From: Pseudomonas quebecensis
GTDB lineage: Bacteria > Pseudomonadota > Gammaproteobacteria > Pseudomonadales > Pseudomonadaceae
Assembly (NCBI RefSeq): GCF_026410085.1
Contig: NZ_CP112866.1
Coordinates: 496,001-560,000 of the forward strand
Length of the DNA stretch: 64,000 nt
Direction: 5' to 3'
Shown: piece after piece, positions 36,657-45,552 of the stretch
How the letters are laid out: the number at the start of each line of letters is the position of its first letter
Position numbering within the stretch: position 1 is the stretch's first letter
Position numbers and translations under genes: made by a program
Notes under the pieces: model-generated
Told to the model about the DNA's origin: nothing
What the model saw: only the letters and a program-made list of their open reading frames with translations
The model's database searches: none

Positions 36657-36744
36657 GAAAAACTAACCGGTTCGTACATTTTATTTGCTGCCGGTAGGCG
36701 GGGGGCGAATAATTTGCCACAAACAACCAATGCGGGGAGTTTCC

Positions 36745-38646
36745 ATGCAACGTTCCATCGCTACCGTTTCCTTGAGCGGCACCCTGCCGGAAAAGCTCGA
36801 CGCCATCGCCGCCGCCGGGTTCGATGGGGTGGAAATCTTCGAGAATGACTTGTTGTATTACGACGGCAGCCCGCGGGAAGTGCGGCAGATGTGCGCCGAC
36901 CTCGGCATTGCGATCACCTTGTTCCAGCCGTTTCGCGACTTTGAAGGCTGCCGTCGCGAGCGCCTGGCGCGCAACCTGGAGCGGGCCGAGCGTAAATTCG
37001 ATCTGATGCAGGAACTGGGCACCGATCTGGTGCTGGTGTGCAGCAATGCCTCGGCCGATTGTGTGGGCGACGAATCCATTCTGCTGGATGACTTGAGCCT
37101 GCTGGCCGAGCACGCCGGCAAACGTGGCTTGCGCATTGGCTATGAAGCCCTGGCCTGGGGCAAGCATGTGAACACCTGGCAGCAGGTGTGGAACCTGGTG
37201 CGTCAAGTCGATCATCCGAGCCTGGGCGTGCTGCTCGACAGCTTCCATACCCTGTCGCTCAAGGGCGACCCAAGCGCCATCGCGCAGATCCCCGGCGACA
37301 AGATCTTCTTCGTGCAAATGGCCGATGCGCCCATCCTGGCCATGGATGTGCTGGAATGGAGCCGGCATTTCCGCTGCTTCCCGGGGCAGGGCGAATTCGA
37401 CCTGGCCGGGTTTCTGGCGCCGATTATCAAAAGTGGTTACACCGGGCCGCTGTCCCTGGAAATCTTCAACGATGGTTTCCGCGCCGCGCCGACCCGCGCC
37501 AATGCCGCCGATGGGTTGCGCTCGCTGCTGTATCTGGAGGAAAAAACACGCCAGCGCCTGGCCGAGGAACAGTCGGCGGCGCCGGTGGATATCCTGTTCG
37601 AAACGCCGCCTGCCAGCGAGTACGACGGCATCGAGTTCCTCGAATTTGCCGTGGATGAAAGCCTCGGCGCCAAGCTCTCCCACTGGCTGGAGCGACTTGG
37701 CTTCGTCAAGGCCGGGCAGCACCGTTCCAAGGCCGTCAGCCTGTTGCGCCAGGGTGAGATCAACCTGATCCTCAATTGCGAGCCGTATTCCTTCGCCCAT
37801 AACTTTTTCGAAGCCCACGGGCCGTCGCTGTGCGCCACGGCGTTGCGGGTCAAGGACAGCGCCAAGGCGTTGGAGCGCGCGGTCGCCTTTAAAGGCCAGC
37901 CTTATCGTGGCCTGGTCGGGCCAAACGAACTGGAGCTGGCGGCGGTGCGCGCGCCGGACGGCAGCCTGATTTACCTGGTGGACGCCAGCGAAGGCGGGCT
38001 CTACGACACCGATTTCAACCTGCAGGCGAACACGGCTTGTAGCGGCGGCCTGCTGCGCATCGACCATATGGCAATGGCCCTGCCGGCTGACAGCCTCGAC
38101 AGTTGGGTACTGTTCTACAAGAGTCTGCTGGATTTCGAAGCCGATGACGAAGTGGTGCTGCCCGACCCCTACGGCCTGGTGAAAAGCCGCGCATTGCGCA
38201 GCCGTTGCAGCTCGATTCGCCTGCCGCTGAATATTTCCGAGAACCGCAACACGGCCATTTCCCACGCGCTATCGAGCTATCGGGGCTCGGGGGTGCATCA
38301 CATTGCCTTCGACTGTGCGGATATTTTCGCCGAGGTACGCCGGGCCAAAGAGGCCGGTGTGCCGCTGCTGGATATCCCGCTCAATTATTACGACGACCTG
38401 GCGGCGCGCTTTGATTTTGATGAGGAGTTCCTCAGCGAGCTGGCGTACTACAACGTGCTGTACGACCGCGACGCTCAGGGCGGTGAGTTGTTTCACGTCT
38501 ACACCGAGCCGTTCGAAGGGCGGTTTTTCTTCGAAATCATCCAACGCAAAAACGGTTACGTGGGCTACGGCGCGGCCAACGTGGCGGTACGCCTGGCGGC
38601 GATGGCCAAGTCGCGCAGCGGCGCGGTGCGCCAGGCACGCCTGTAA
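36745..38646 (+). CDS. quiC: 3-dehydroshikimate dehydratase, HPPD-fused (QuiC)
   Basis: 633 residues from MQRSIATVSLSG. Two parts: an N-terminal xylose-isomerase-like TIM barrel (about 1-285), with metal-ligand regions YEALAWGKHVNTW, LLDSFHTLSL and LSLEIFND, and a C-terminal two-module VOC domain like 4-hydroxyphenylpyruvate dioxygenase (about 295-620; RIDHMAMALP, GVHHIAFDC, FFEIIQRKNGY). It converts 3-dehydroshikimate to protocatechuate, feeding quinate and shikimate into the beta-ketoadipate pathway. Such fusions are known in Pseudomonas (QuiC1 of P. putida). The role of the HPPD-like part is not settled here. Confidence 0.93.
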   Translation: MQRSIATVSLSGTLPEKLDAIAAAGFDGVEIFENDLLYYDGSPREVRQMCADLGIAITLFQPFRDFEGCRRERLARNLERAERKFDLMQELGTDLVLVCSNASADCVGDESILLDDLSLLAEHAGKRGLRIGYEALAWGKHVNTWQQVWNLVRQVDHPSLGVLLDSFHTLSLKGDPSAIAQIPGDKIFFVQMADAPILAMDVLEWSRHFRCFPGQGEFDLAGFLAPIIKSGYTGPLSLEIFNDGFRAAPTRANAADGLRSLLYLEEKTRQRLAEEQSAAPVDILFETPPASEYDGIEFLEFAVDESLGAKLSHWLERLGFVKAGQHRSKAVSLLRQGEINLILNCEPYSFAHNFFEAHGPSLCATALRVKDSAKALERAVAFKGQPYRGLVGPNELELAAVRAPDGSLIYLVDASEGGLYDTDFNLQANTACSGGLLRIDHMAMALPADSLDSWVLFYKSLLDFEADDEVVLPDPYGLVKSRALRSRCSSIRLPLNISENRNTAISHALSSYRGSGVHHIAFDCADIFAEVRRAKEAGVPLLDIPLNYYDDLAARFDFDEEFLSELAYYNVLYDRDAQGGELFHVYTEPFEGRFFFEIIQRKNGYVGYGAANVAVRLAAMAKSRSGAVRQARL

Positions 38647-38709
38647 GCCATGGCCGGGTGCTTCCTTCGGGGAGCGGCCCGGCCCATAATCGCGGCCTGC
38701 CTAACAACA

Positions 38710-39390
38710 ATGGCCGTGAGCACCATGACGTCGAGTCCCGAACTCCCCGCAGTGCCAGAAGCACCGCGCAAGAGTCGTAAGAACAACCCGGAAAAGACCC
38801 GCGAAAACATACTGCAGGAAGCCATTGTGGAGTTTGTCCAGCAGGGCCTTTCCGGCGCGCGCGTGGACGCCATCGCCGAACGCATCCACACTTCCAAACG
38901 CATGATCTACTACTACTTCGGCAGCAAGGAGCAGCTGTACGTCGAGGTGCTGGAGAAGCTCTACGGCGATATCCGCAATACCGAAACCCGCATGAACCTC
39001 ACGGCGCTGGAACCGCGTGAAGCGATCCGTCGGCTGGTGGAATTCACCTTTGATCACCACGATCAGAACGTGGATTTCGTGCGCATCGTCAGCATCGAAA
39101 ATATCCACAACGCTGAATATGTGAAGCGCTCGGACTCGATCAAGGCCATGAACAGCAACATCCTCGAAGCCCTGGGCACTACCTTGCGCCGAGGTGCCGA
39201 AATGGGCCTGTTCCGCGAAGGCCTGGAGCCGCTGGATGTGCACCTGCTGATCAACTCATTCAGTTTTTACCGGGTGTCCAACCGCCATACGTTCAGTGAG
39301 ATTTTTCAGATCGAACTGTCGGATGAGGCGGTTAAACAGCGCCACCGCGAGATGCTCTGCGACTCGGTGATGCGCTACCTGCAAGCCTGA
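38710..39390 (+). CDS. TetR/AcrR family regulator
   Basis: 226 residues from MAVSTMTSSPEL; MTSSPEL at 38725 is an equally plausible start. N-terminal HTH (KTRENILQEAIVEFVQQGLS, VDAIAERIHTSKRMIYYYFG) with the usual KMIYYYF-like recognition helix, and a helical ligand-binding domain. It follows quiC by about 60 bp on the same strand, so it probably controls the dehydroshikimate/quinate locus or senses one of its metabolites. The operators found nearby resemble IclR-type PcaR sites rather than TetR sites. Confidence 0.9.
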   Translation: MAVSTMTSSPELPAVPEAPRKSRKNNPEKTRENILQEAIVEFVQQGLSGARVDAIAERIHTSKRMIYYYFGSKEQLYVEVLEKLYGDIRNTETRMNLTALEPREAIRRLVEFTFDHHDQNVDFVRIVSIENIHNAEYVKRSDSIKAMNSNILEALGTTLRRGAEMGLFREGLEPLDVHLLINSFSFYRVSNRHTFSEIFQIELSDEAVKQRHREMLCDSVMRYLQA

Positions 39391-39414
39391 AGGCTCAGGT
39401 TGGAATGCCTGCCA

Positions 39415-39439
39415 GGTGGAGGGGCAAGCCCCTTCCACA
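39415..39439. repeat. REP palindrome (single)
   Basis: GGTGGAGGGGCAAGCCCCTT then CCAC with a following TTTT. It lies between the converging TetR and dehydrogenase genes and may terminate the former. Confidence 0.65.
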
Positions 39440-39459
39440 TTTTGATCTGGTTTCGTCAG

Positions 39460-40308
39460 TCAGGTATTCATGCTGTTGAAGTGCGTCAGCATGCGTTGCG
39501 CATCCGGCACTTCACCGCTGAATAATTCAAATGCTTTTACCGCCTGGAACACCGCCATATTGCCGCCGTCCAGGGTGCGACACCCCAGGGCGCGTGCATC
39601 CCGTAGCAGTTGGGTTTCCAGCGGGAAGTAGACGATTTCCGCTACCCACAGCTGAGCGCGCAAAAGCGCCGCCGGCACCGGTGTACCGGGGAGTTTGGCC
39701 ATACCCATCGGCGTGGTGTTGACCAGGCCATCGGCTTCGGCCACGGCGTTCTCCAGGTCTGCGCCGACTTGAGCGCGGCCGCTGCCGAAACGCTGTGCGA
39801 GGTTATCCACAAGGTCGCGGGCGCGGCCGGCGTCCACATCGAAAACACTCAGCTGCTCCACCCCTTCAGCCAGCAGTGCATGCGCGACTGCCGCGCCCGC
39901 ACCACCGGCGCCCATCTGCACCACACGCTGGCGCGGCACGTCACTGAGATTGCGCCGCAAACCTTCGGCAAACCCCAGGCAATCGGTGTTGTGACCGATG
40001 CGTTTGCCGTCTTTGAACACCACGGTATTCACCGCGCCGATGCCTCGGGCCTCGTCGGACAAGTCATCCAGCAGCGGCAGAATCGCCTGTTTGCATGGGT
40101 AGGTAATGTTCAGCCCGGTAAAGTGCATTAGCTCGGCGGCGCGTAGGAGCTCGGGCAGGGCCTTGGCGTCCAGGCCCAGGGCATCGAGGTCGATCAGTTG
40201 ATACAGGTAGCGCAGGCCTTGGGCGTCGCCTTCCTGTTCGTGCAAAGCGGGCGTGCGGGAGGCCTGGATGCCGGCGCCGATCAGGCCGGCAAGAATGCGT
40301 GGCTTCAT
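39460..40308 (-). CDS. Quinate/shikimate dehydrogenase (AroE paralogue)
   Basis: 282 residues. Substrate-binding N-terminus with SRTPALHEQEG in place of the AroE SxS motif, catalytic Lys in GLNITYPCKQ, Asp in NTDCLGF, then the dinucleotide fold QMGAGGAGAAVAHALL and NTTPMGM. The SRTPA..E and YQLIDLD sequence resembles catabolic quinate/shikimate dehydrogenases more than biosynthetic AroE. FDVDAGRA after the Gly motif has an acidic residue where NAD-specific enzymes do. Its ATG overlaps the aroQ stop. Confidence 0.88.
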   Translation of the reverse strand: MKPRILAGLIGAGIQASRTPALHEQEGDAQGLRYLYQLIDLDALGLDAKALPELLRAAELMHFTGLNITYPCKQAILPLLDDLSDEARGIGAVNTVVFKDGKRIGHNTDCLGFAEGLRRNLSDVPRQRVVQMGAGGAGAAVAHALLAEGVEQLSVFDVDAGRARDLVDNLAQRFGSGRAQVGADLENAVAEADGLVNTTPMGMAKLPGTPVPAALLRAQLWVAEIVYFPLETQLLRDARALGCRTLDGGNMAVFQAVKAFELFSGEVPDAQRMLTHFNSMNT

Positions 40309-40754
40309 CAGGCACGTCCTTTCAGCAGATGGCTGAAATGTTCCAGGGCCAGGTGGTAGCCGTGGCTGCCGAAACCGGCCAATACAGCTTTGGCGATGGG
40401 CGACACGAACGAGTGATGACGAAACGCCTCACGCGCATGCACGTTGGATAAATGCACTTCGACCACCGGCACTTCACTGGCCACCAGTGCATCACGGATC
40501 GCCACCGAGGTATGGGTCCAGGCCGCTGGATTGATCACGATGCCGGCGCAACGTGCACGGGCGCCGTGGACCCAGTCCAGCAGCTCGCCTTCGTGGTTGG
40601 TCTGGCGAAATTCGATCTTCAGTCCGAACTGTTCCGCGCTACGGCCGCACAACGCGGCAATGTCGGCCAGGGTTTCATGCCCGTACGTAGCAGGCTCGCG
40701 GCTGCCGAGCAGGTTGAGGTTGGGGCCGTTGAGCATCAGCACGATGGGCGGCAT
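40308..40754 (-). CDS. aroQ: Type II 3-dehydroquinate dehydratase
   Basis: 148 residues. Dodecameric class: [14 protein letters not shown], catalytic Tyr in [30 protein letters not shown], and [11 protein letters not shown] with the catalytic His followed by FRHHS. It interconverts dehydroquinate and dehydroshikimate. Location upstream of a quinate/shikimate dehydrogenase, beside quiC, indicates a catabolic paralogue rather than the housekeeping copy (usually beside accB). One-base overlap with the dehydrogenase gene. A PcaR-like palindrome lies 85 bp upstream. Confidence 0.93.
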   Translation of the reverse strand: MPPIVLMLNGPNLNLLGSREPATYGHETLADIAALCGRSAEQFGLKIEFRQTNHEGELLDWVHGARARCAGIVINPAAWTHTSVAIRDALVASEVPVVEVHLSNVHAREAFRHHSFVSPIAKAVLAGFGSHGYHLALEHFSHLLKGRA

Positions 40755-40838
40755 GAGGGGGTATCTCCACAGTTCTTGTTGGTTGTGGAGATAAAATGTA
40801 CTGGATGGTTAATTTGGTCAATTGCCAGCGCGGCATGT

Positions 40839-40853
40839 GTTCGATTATCGAAC
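40839..40853. promoter_or_regulatory. PcaR-like palindromic operator upstream of aroQ
   Basis: GTTCGATTATCGAAC, a perfect palindrome about an odd centre. Preceded by CGGCATGT as the quiC site is by CGGCATA. Distance to the ATG (85 bp) is almost the same as for quiC (89 bp), so both promoters probably answer to one regulator. Confidence 0.6.
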
Positions 40854-40938
40854 CGTTAATGCGAGCAACGCGCTGCAAGCCCACTGCGCGGCCGCTTAGC
40901 CAATGGCTCGGGCGGCCGTGCAGGGGACAACAGCACGT

Positions 40939-42018
40939 TTAGCGTCGGGTCAACAACACACCCGATTCCATATGGTGCGTCCACGGAAACTGATCAAACA
41001 GCGCACACCGGGTAATACGGTGCGTGTCATGCAGTTGCGCAATGTTCGCCGCTAACGTCTCCGGGTTGCAGGAGATGTACAGGATAGTGTCGAACCGCCG
41101 GGTCAGTTCGCAGGTGTCCGGGTCCATGCCGGCACGCGGCGGGTCGACGAAAACGCTGCCGAATTCGTAGCTCTTCAGATCGATTCCCTGCAGGCGGCGG
41201 AACGGGCGAACTTCGTTGAGCGCTTCGGTCAGTTCTTCAGCGGACAGGCGCACGAGGGTGACGTTAGCCACGGCGTTTTCATCGAGGTTGCTCAGGGCTG
41301 CGTTGACCGAGGTCTTGCTGATCTCAGTGGCCAGCACCTTGCGCACACGGGTCGCCAGGGGCAGGGTGAAGTTGCCGTTGCCGCAGTACAGCTCCAGCAA
41401 GTCATCCGCACGATCGCCCAACGCGTCGTAGGCCCAGTTGAGCATCTTCTGGTTCACCGTGCCGTTGGGCTGGGTGAACGCGCCTTCGGGTTGGCGATAG
41501 CTGAAGGTGCGGCCGCCGACGTCGAGTTTCTCCACCACGTAGTCGTGGCCGATCACATCGCGCTTGCCCTTGGAGCGGCCGATGATGCTCACGTTCAGGT
41601 CCGCGGCGAGCTGGTTGGCGGCGGCATGCCAGTGCTCGTCCAGCGGGCGGTGATAGCACAGGGTGATCATCGCATCGCCGGCCAGGGTGGTGAGGAACTC
41701 CACCTGGAACAGTTTGTGGCTCAGGGCGGCGCTGGCTTGCCAGGCGGCCTTGAGCTGCGGCATCAGTTGGTTGATGCGAGCGCTGGCGATGGGGAAGTCT
41801 TCGATCAGGATCGGCGTGCGCTTGTCATCCTGGGAAAACATCGCGTAGTGGCGTTCACCGCCCTCGCGCCACAGGCGGAATTCCGCGCGCAGGCGGAAGT
41901 GCTGCAGCGGCGAGTCGAACACCTGCGGCTCGGGCGCATCGAACGGAGCGAGCAGGTCACGCAGGCGCGTGACCTTGTCTTGCAATTGAGCGGTGTAGCG
42001 TGCGGCGTCAAAAGTCAT
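40939..42018 (-). CDS. trmA: tRNA (uracil-54-C5)-methyltransferase
   Basis: 359 residues. Forms ribothymidine at U54 in tRNA. The gammaproteobacterial TrmA signatures are present: [23 protein letters not shown] motif [24 protein letters not shown] and the catalytic Cys in [14 protein letters not shown], plus the general-base Glu in the C-terminal HHMESGVLL. No iron-sulfur Cys set or TRAM domain, as expected. Overlaps the purine permease gene by 4 bp (ATGA). Confidence 0.97.
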   Translation of the reverse strand: MTFDAARYTAQLQDKVTRLRDLLAPFDAPEPQVFDSPLQHFRLRAEFRLWREGGERHYAMFSQDDKRTPILIEDFPIASARINQLMPQLKAAWQASAALSHKLFQVEFLTTLAGDAMITLCYHRPLDEHWHAAANQLAADLNVSIIGRSKGKRDVIGHDYVVEKLDVGGRTFSYRQPEGAFTQPNGTVNQKMLNWAYDALGDRADDLLELYCGNGNFTLPLATRVRKVLATEISKTSVNAALSNLDENAVANVTLVRLSAEELTEALNEVRPFRRLQGIDLKSYEFGSVFVDPPRAGMDPDTCELTRRFDTILYISCNPETLAANIAQLHDTHRITRCALFDQFPWTHHMESGVLLTRR

Positions 42019-43310
42019 GCGTTGAACCAGCCCAGCTTGATCACGAACAGGATCGACAGAATCACCAGCGCCGGGTTCAGCTCACGGTAGCGGCCCGAAA
42101 GCAGCTTGATGGCGGTCCAGGCGATGAAACCGAAGGCGATGCCGTTGGCGATGGAGTATGTGAAGGGCATCGCCAGGGCGGTGATCACCACCGGCGCTGC
42201 AACGGTAATGTCATCCCAGTCGATTTCGGCCAGGCCCTGGGTCATCAGCACGGCGACGAACAGCAGCGCCGGTGCGGTGGCAAAAGCCGGAACGCTGGCG
42301 GCCAGCGGCGAGAAGAACAGTGCGAGCAGGAACAGGATCGCGACCACGATGGCGGTCAAACCGGTGCGGCCACCGGCGCTCACGCCCGCGGCGGACTCGA
42401 TATAACTGGTGGTGGTCGAGGTGCCCAGCAGCGAACCGGCCATGGCCGCGGTGCTGTCGGCGATCAGCGCACGCCCCATTTTCGGCATGTGGCCGTCCTT
42501 GCTCATCAGGCCGGCGCGCTTGGCAACGCCGATCAGGGTGCCGGAGTTGTCGAACAGGTCAACGAACAGGAAGGCAAAGATCACGCTGACCAGGCCGATA
42601 TCCAGCGCGCCCTTGATATCCAGTTGCAGGAAGGTCGGTGCCAGGGACGGTGGCATTGAGGTCACGCCGCCGAACGGGGTAACGCCCAGTACGATGGAAG
42701 CAATGGTGACCGCCAGAATGCCGATCAGCACCGCACCACGCACGGCCAGGGCTTCCAGCGCGACGATCAGTACGAAACCGAGGGTGGCGAGGATGGGGGC
42801 GGCTTTTGTCAGGTCGCCCAGGCCCACCATGGTGGCCGGGTTACTGACCACGATCTGCGCGTTGTGCAAGGCAATCAGCGCCAGGAACAGGCCGATACCG
42901 GCCGCAATCGCTGAACGCAGGGGCAGGGGGATGGCGTTGATGATCCACTCACGGATGCGAAAGATCGACAGCAGGAAAAACAGCACCGCCGAAATAAACA
43001 CTGCCCCCAGTGCCACTTGCCAGGTGTGGCCCATGTGCAGCACCACGGTGTAGGTAAAGAAGGCATTGAGGCCCATGCCCGGCGCGAGCGCGATGGGGTA
43101 GTTGGCGATCAGGCCCATCACGGTCGAACCGATGGCGGCCGCCAGGCAGGTCGCGACAAACACCGCACCTTTGTCCATGCCGGTTTCGCCGAGGATGCTC
43201 GGGTTCACGAACAGGATGTAGGCCATGGCCAGGAATGTCGTGATGCCCGCGAGGATCTCGGTGCGCACGTTGGTGTTGTGTGCCTTGAGTTGAAACAGCT
43301 TTTCCAGCAT
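42015..43310 (-). CDS. NCS2 family purine permease (AzgA-like)
   Basis: 431 residues from [15 protein letters not shown], about twelve to fourteen predicted membrane segments. [55 protein letters not shown] and [20 protein letters not shown] place it in the AzgA-like hypoxanthine/adenine/guanine branch (GhxP/PurP type). Proton symporter for purine bases in the inner membrane. Upstream extension in frame is rejected because homology starts at MLEKLF. Co-transcribed with trmA. Confidence 0.93.
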   Translation of the reverse strand: MLEKLFQLKAHNTNVRTEILAGITTFLAMAYILFVNPSILGETGMDKGAVFVATCLAAAIGSTVMGLIANYPIALAPGMGLNAFFTYTVVLHMGHTWQVALGAVFISAVLFFLLSIFRIREWIINAIPLPLRSAIAAGIGLFLALIALHNAQIVVSNPATMVGLGDLTKAAPILATLGFVLIVALEALAVRGAVLIGILAVTIASIVLGVTPFGGVTSMPPSLAPTFLQLDIKGALDIGLVSVIFAFLFVDLFDNSGTLIGVAKRAGLMSKDGHMPKMGRALIADSTAAMAGSLLGTSTTTSYIESAAGVSAGGRTGLTAIVVAILFLLALFFSPLAASVPAFATAPALLFVAVLMTQGLAEIDWDDITVAAPVVITALAMPFTYSIANGIAFGFIAWTAIKLLSGRYRELNPALVILSILFVIKLGWFNA

Positions 43311-43498
43311 GCCGGCTCCCTGTGACGCTATTTTGCGTCGTGATTTGTTGACCTCTAAGTCAAAGCACAAACTGCGCCAAGCGCCTGTGGTTCCAGAGAG
43401 GATCGGAAAAAGCGGCGCATCATACCAGCAGCCGAGGCTGTGTGGCGCATGGGCTTGAGGCATACTGCGCCGACGTTCAATTCACGGTCATCGACAGC

Positions 43499-43945
43499 AT
43501 GAAAAAAGCCAACGCGTGGAGTCTAGCCCTGATCGCCGCTCTGAGCCTGTGGCTCGGCGCGGCACCGGCATGGGGCGCGACTGCACCGGCCTTGAGCGAG
43601 GTGCGCGTGTTCAAGGTCGAGTCGTCGCGCTGCGAGGAAACCATCCCCGAACGCGTCACCTCCACGCAGATGTGCACGCACCGTGGGCCCACCAAGGTGT
43701 CGGTGATGGAGGTGGGCCTGGGCAATAACCCGGTCGGCCTGTTCAATGGCGCGGTATTGAATGGCCAGCGCACGCCGGTGTGCCAGGTCGGCAACATCAG
43801 CCAGGCGTGCAACGGCGCGGGCACGCTGATGGGCTACATCTATGTATTTGATCTGGATGTGCAGGCCCAGGGCTGGTTTGAATACAGCAACTCTTCGATC
43901 AACCCCCCGCGAAACACCTTGAAGACCCAGCTCAATATCCGCTGA
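43499..43945 (+). CDS. Secreted DUF4879-like protein
   Basis: 148 residues from MKKANAWSLALIAAL with a clear signal peptide ending AWGA. Mature part has four cysteines (SRCEE, TQMCTH, PVCQV, QACNG), likely two disulfides, and a KVSVMEVGLGNNPVGLFNGA segment I associate with DUF4879. Probably periplasmic or extracellular. Stand-alone gene; function unknown. Confidence 0.72.
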   Translation: MKKANAWSLALIAALSLWLGAAPAWGATAPALSEVRVFKVESSRCEETIPERVTSTQMCTHRGPTKVSVMEVGLGNNPVGLFNGAVLNGQRTPVCQVGNISQACNGAGTLMGYIYVFDLDVQAQGWFEYSNSSINPPRNTLKTQLNIR

Positions 43946-44041
43946 TCAATTCTCTTGAACGCTCAAAACCCCGGGAAGTCGTACCCCTGAGACGGCGATT
44001 TTCCTGAACGCCGCGGATGCAGACCAACCCGTGAGGTGTTT

Positions 44042-44566
44042 ATGAGCGCAACCCCCCAAGGCGCGGCGGCCCAGCCGTTTGCCCGCCATTCGATACGCCT
44101 GACCCTCAATGGGCAGGCCCGCCAACTGGACGTGTTGCCCTGGACCACGCTGTTGGACCTGCTACGCGAACAACTGGACCTGGTGGGCAGCAAAAAAGGC
44201 TGCGACCACGGCCAATGCGGCGCCTGCACCGTGTTACGCGACGGCAAACGCGTGAACGCTTGCCTGACGCTGGCGGTGATGTGCGACGGTGCCGAACTGA
44301 CCACCGTCGAAGGCCTGGCCAATGGCGATCAACTGCACCCCATGCAGCAAGCCTTCATCAAGCACGATGCCTTCCAATGCGGTTACTGCACGCCTGGGCA
44401 GATCTGCTCCGCCGTCGGCCTGGCCAATGAAGGCCGTGCCCACGACAGCGCGCAAATCCAGGAGCTGATGAGCGGTAACCTGTGCCGCTGCGGCGCCTAC
44501 AGCAACATTCGCGATGCGATTGAAGAGGCCCTGCCGGCCTGCCGCAATGCGGGAGGTGAGCAATGA
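44042..44566 (+). CDS. Aldehyde oxidoreductase 2Fe-2S subunit (PaoA/YagT-like)
   Basis: 174 residues from MSATPQGAAAQ. Xanthine-oxidase small subunit with two 2Fe-2S clusters: plant-type ligands in GCDHGQCGACTVLRDG and NAC, and a second set in QCGYCTPGQICSAVG and GNLCRCGAYSNI. It passes electrons from the molybdenum subunit to FAD. E. coli PaoA carries a Tat signal; this one has none, so the complex is probably cytosolic. First gene of a three-gene operon with 4-bp ATGA overlaps. Confidence 0.93.
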   Translation: MSATPQGAAAQPFARHSIRLTLNGQARQLDVLPWTTLLDLLREQLDLVGSKKGCDHGQCGACTVLRDGKRVNACLTLAVMCDGAELTTVEGLANGDQLHPMQQAFIKHDAFQCGYCTPGQICSAVGLANEGRAHDSAQIQELMSGNLCRCGAYSNIRDAIEEALPACRNAGGEQ

Positions 44567-45552
44567 ACCCGTTCCAGTACAGCAAACCGGCCGACGTGCA
44601 CGAAGCCGTGCACCTGAGCAGTGCCGCGTCGCGCTTTATCGCCGGCGGTACCAACCTGCTGGACCTGATGAAAGAAAACATCAGCCGCCCCGAGCACCTG
44701 ATCGATATCACCGGCCTGCCGTTGCACGGCGTCGAACCCACGGCCGAAGGGGGCGTGCGCATTGGCGCGCTGGTCAGCAACGCTGATCTGGCCTGGCACC
44801 CCTTGATCGAACAGCGTTACCCGTTGCTGTCCCAGGCCATCCTTGCCGGTGCCTCACCGCAGTTGCGCAATATGGCCAGCACCGGTGGCAACCTGCTGCA
44901 GCGCACCCGTTGCTATTACTTCTACGACGCCAGCGTGCCCTGCAATAAACGCGAACCCGGCAGCGGTTGCCCGGCGCGCACCGGCTTGAATCGCATCCAT
45001 GCGATCCTCGGTGCCAGTGAACACTGCGTGGCGACCCATCCGTCTGACATGTGCGTAGCCCTGGCGGCGCTGGAAGCGCGGGTGCATGTGCATGGGCGCG
45101 GCGGTGCGCGAGTCATCGAGTTCGCCGATTTCCACCGCCTGCCCGGTGATGCGCCGCAACGGGATAACCAACTGGCCGACGATGAACTGATCACCGCCAT
45201 TGAATTGCCCGCCGACCACCTGGCGCGGCACAGCCATTATCTGAAGATCCGTGACCGTGCGTCCTACGCCTTCGCGTTGGTGTCGGTGGCCGCCGCTCTG
45301 GAGTTGGACGGCGATGTGATCGTCGACGCGCGCCTGGCTCTGGGCGGCGTGGCCCATAAACCCTGGCGCGACCGCGCGGTGGAGGCGGGATTGATCGGGC
45401 AGGCTGTCAGCCGCGAAACCTTCAGCCTCGCCGCCGATGCGATGTTGCAGGACGCCGAGCCGCTGGAACACAACGCTTTCAAGGTCAAGCTGGCACGGCG
45501 CGCAATTATCCGCGCCCTGAGCGATGCCGCTGTTGCAGGAGAACGCCCATGA
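44563..45552 (+). CDS. Aldehyde oxidoreductase FAD subunit (PaoB/YagS-like)
   Basis: 329 residues. FAD-binding PCMH-type: FIAGGTNLLDLMKENISRPE and NMASTGGNLLQRTRC. The Cys pattern RTRCYYFYD, VPCNKREPGSGC and EHCVATHPSDMC matches the additional 4Fe-4S cluster known from E. coli PaoB, and separates this family from ordinary xanthine dehydrogenases. C-terminal CO-dehydrogenase flavoprotein domain (LKIRDRASYAFALVSVAAAL). Overlaps both neighbours by 4 bp. Confidence 0.93.
   Translation: MNPFQYSKPADVHEAVHLSSAASRFIAGGTNLLDLMKENISRPEHLIDITGLPLHGVEPTAEGGVRIGALVSNADLAWHPLIEQRYPLLSQAILAGASPQLRNMASTGGNLLQRTRCYYFYDASVPCNKREPGSGCPARTGLNRIHAILGASEHCVATHPSDMCVALAALEARVHVHGRGGARVIEFADFHRLPGDAPQRDNQLADDELITAIELPADHLARHSHYLKIRDRASYAFALVSVAAALELDGDVIVDARLALGGVAHKPWRDRAVEAGLIGQAVSRETFSLAADAMLQDAEPLEHNAFKVKLARRAIIRALSDAAVAGERP

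Noticed and set aside
43311..43498. Possible purine riboswitch ahead of the NCS2 permease gene
   Set aside because: The conserved three-way-junction sequence of purine riboswitches is absent.
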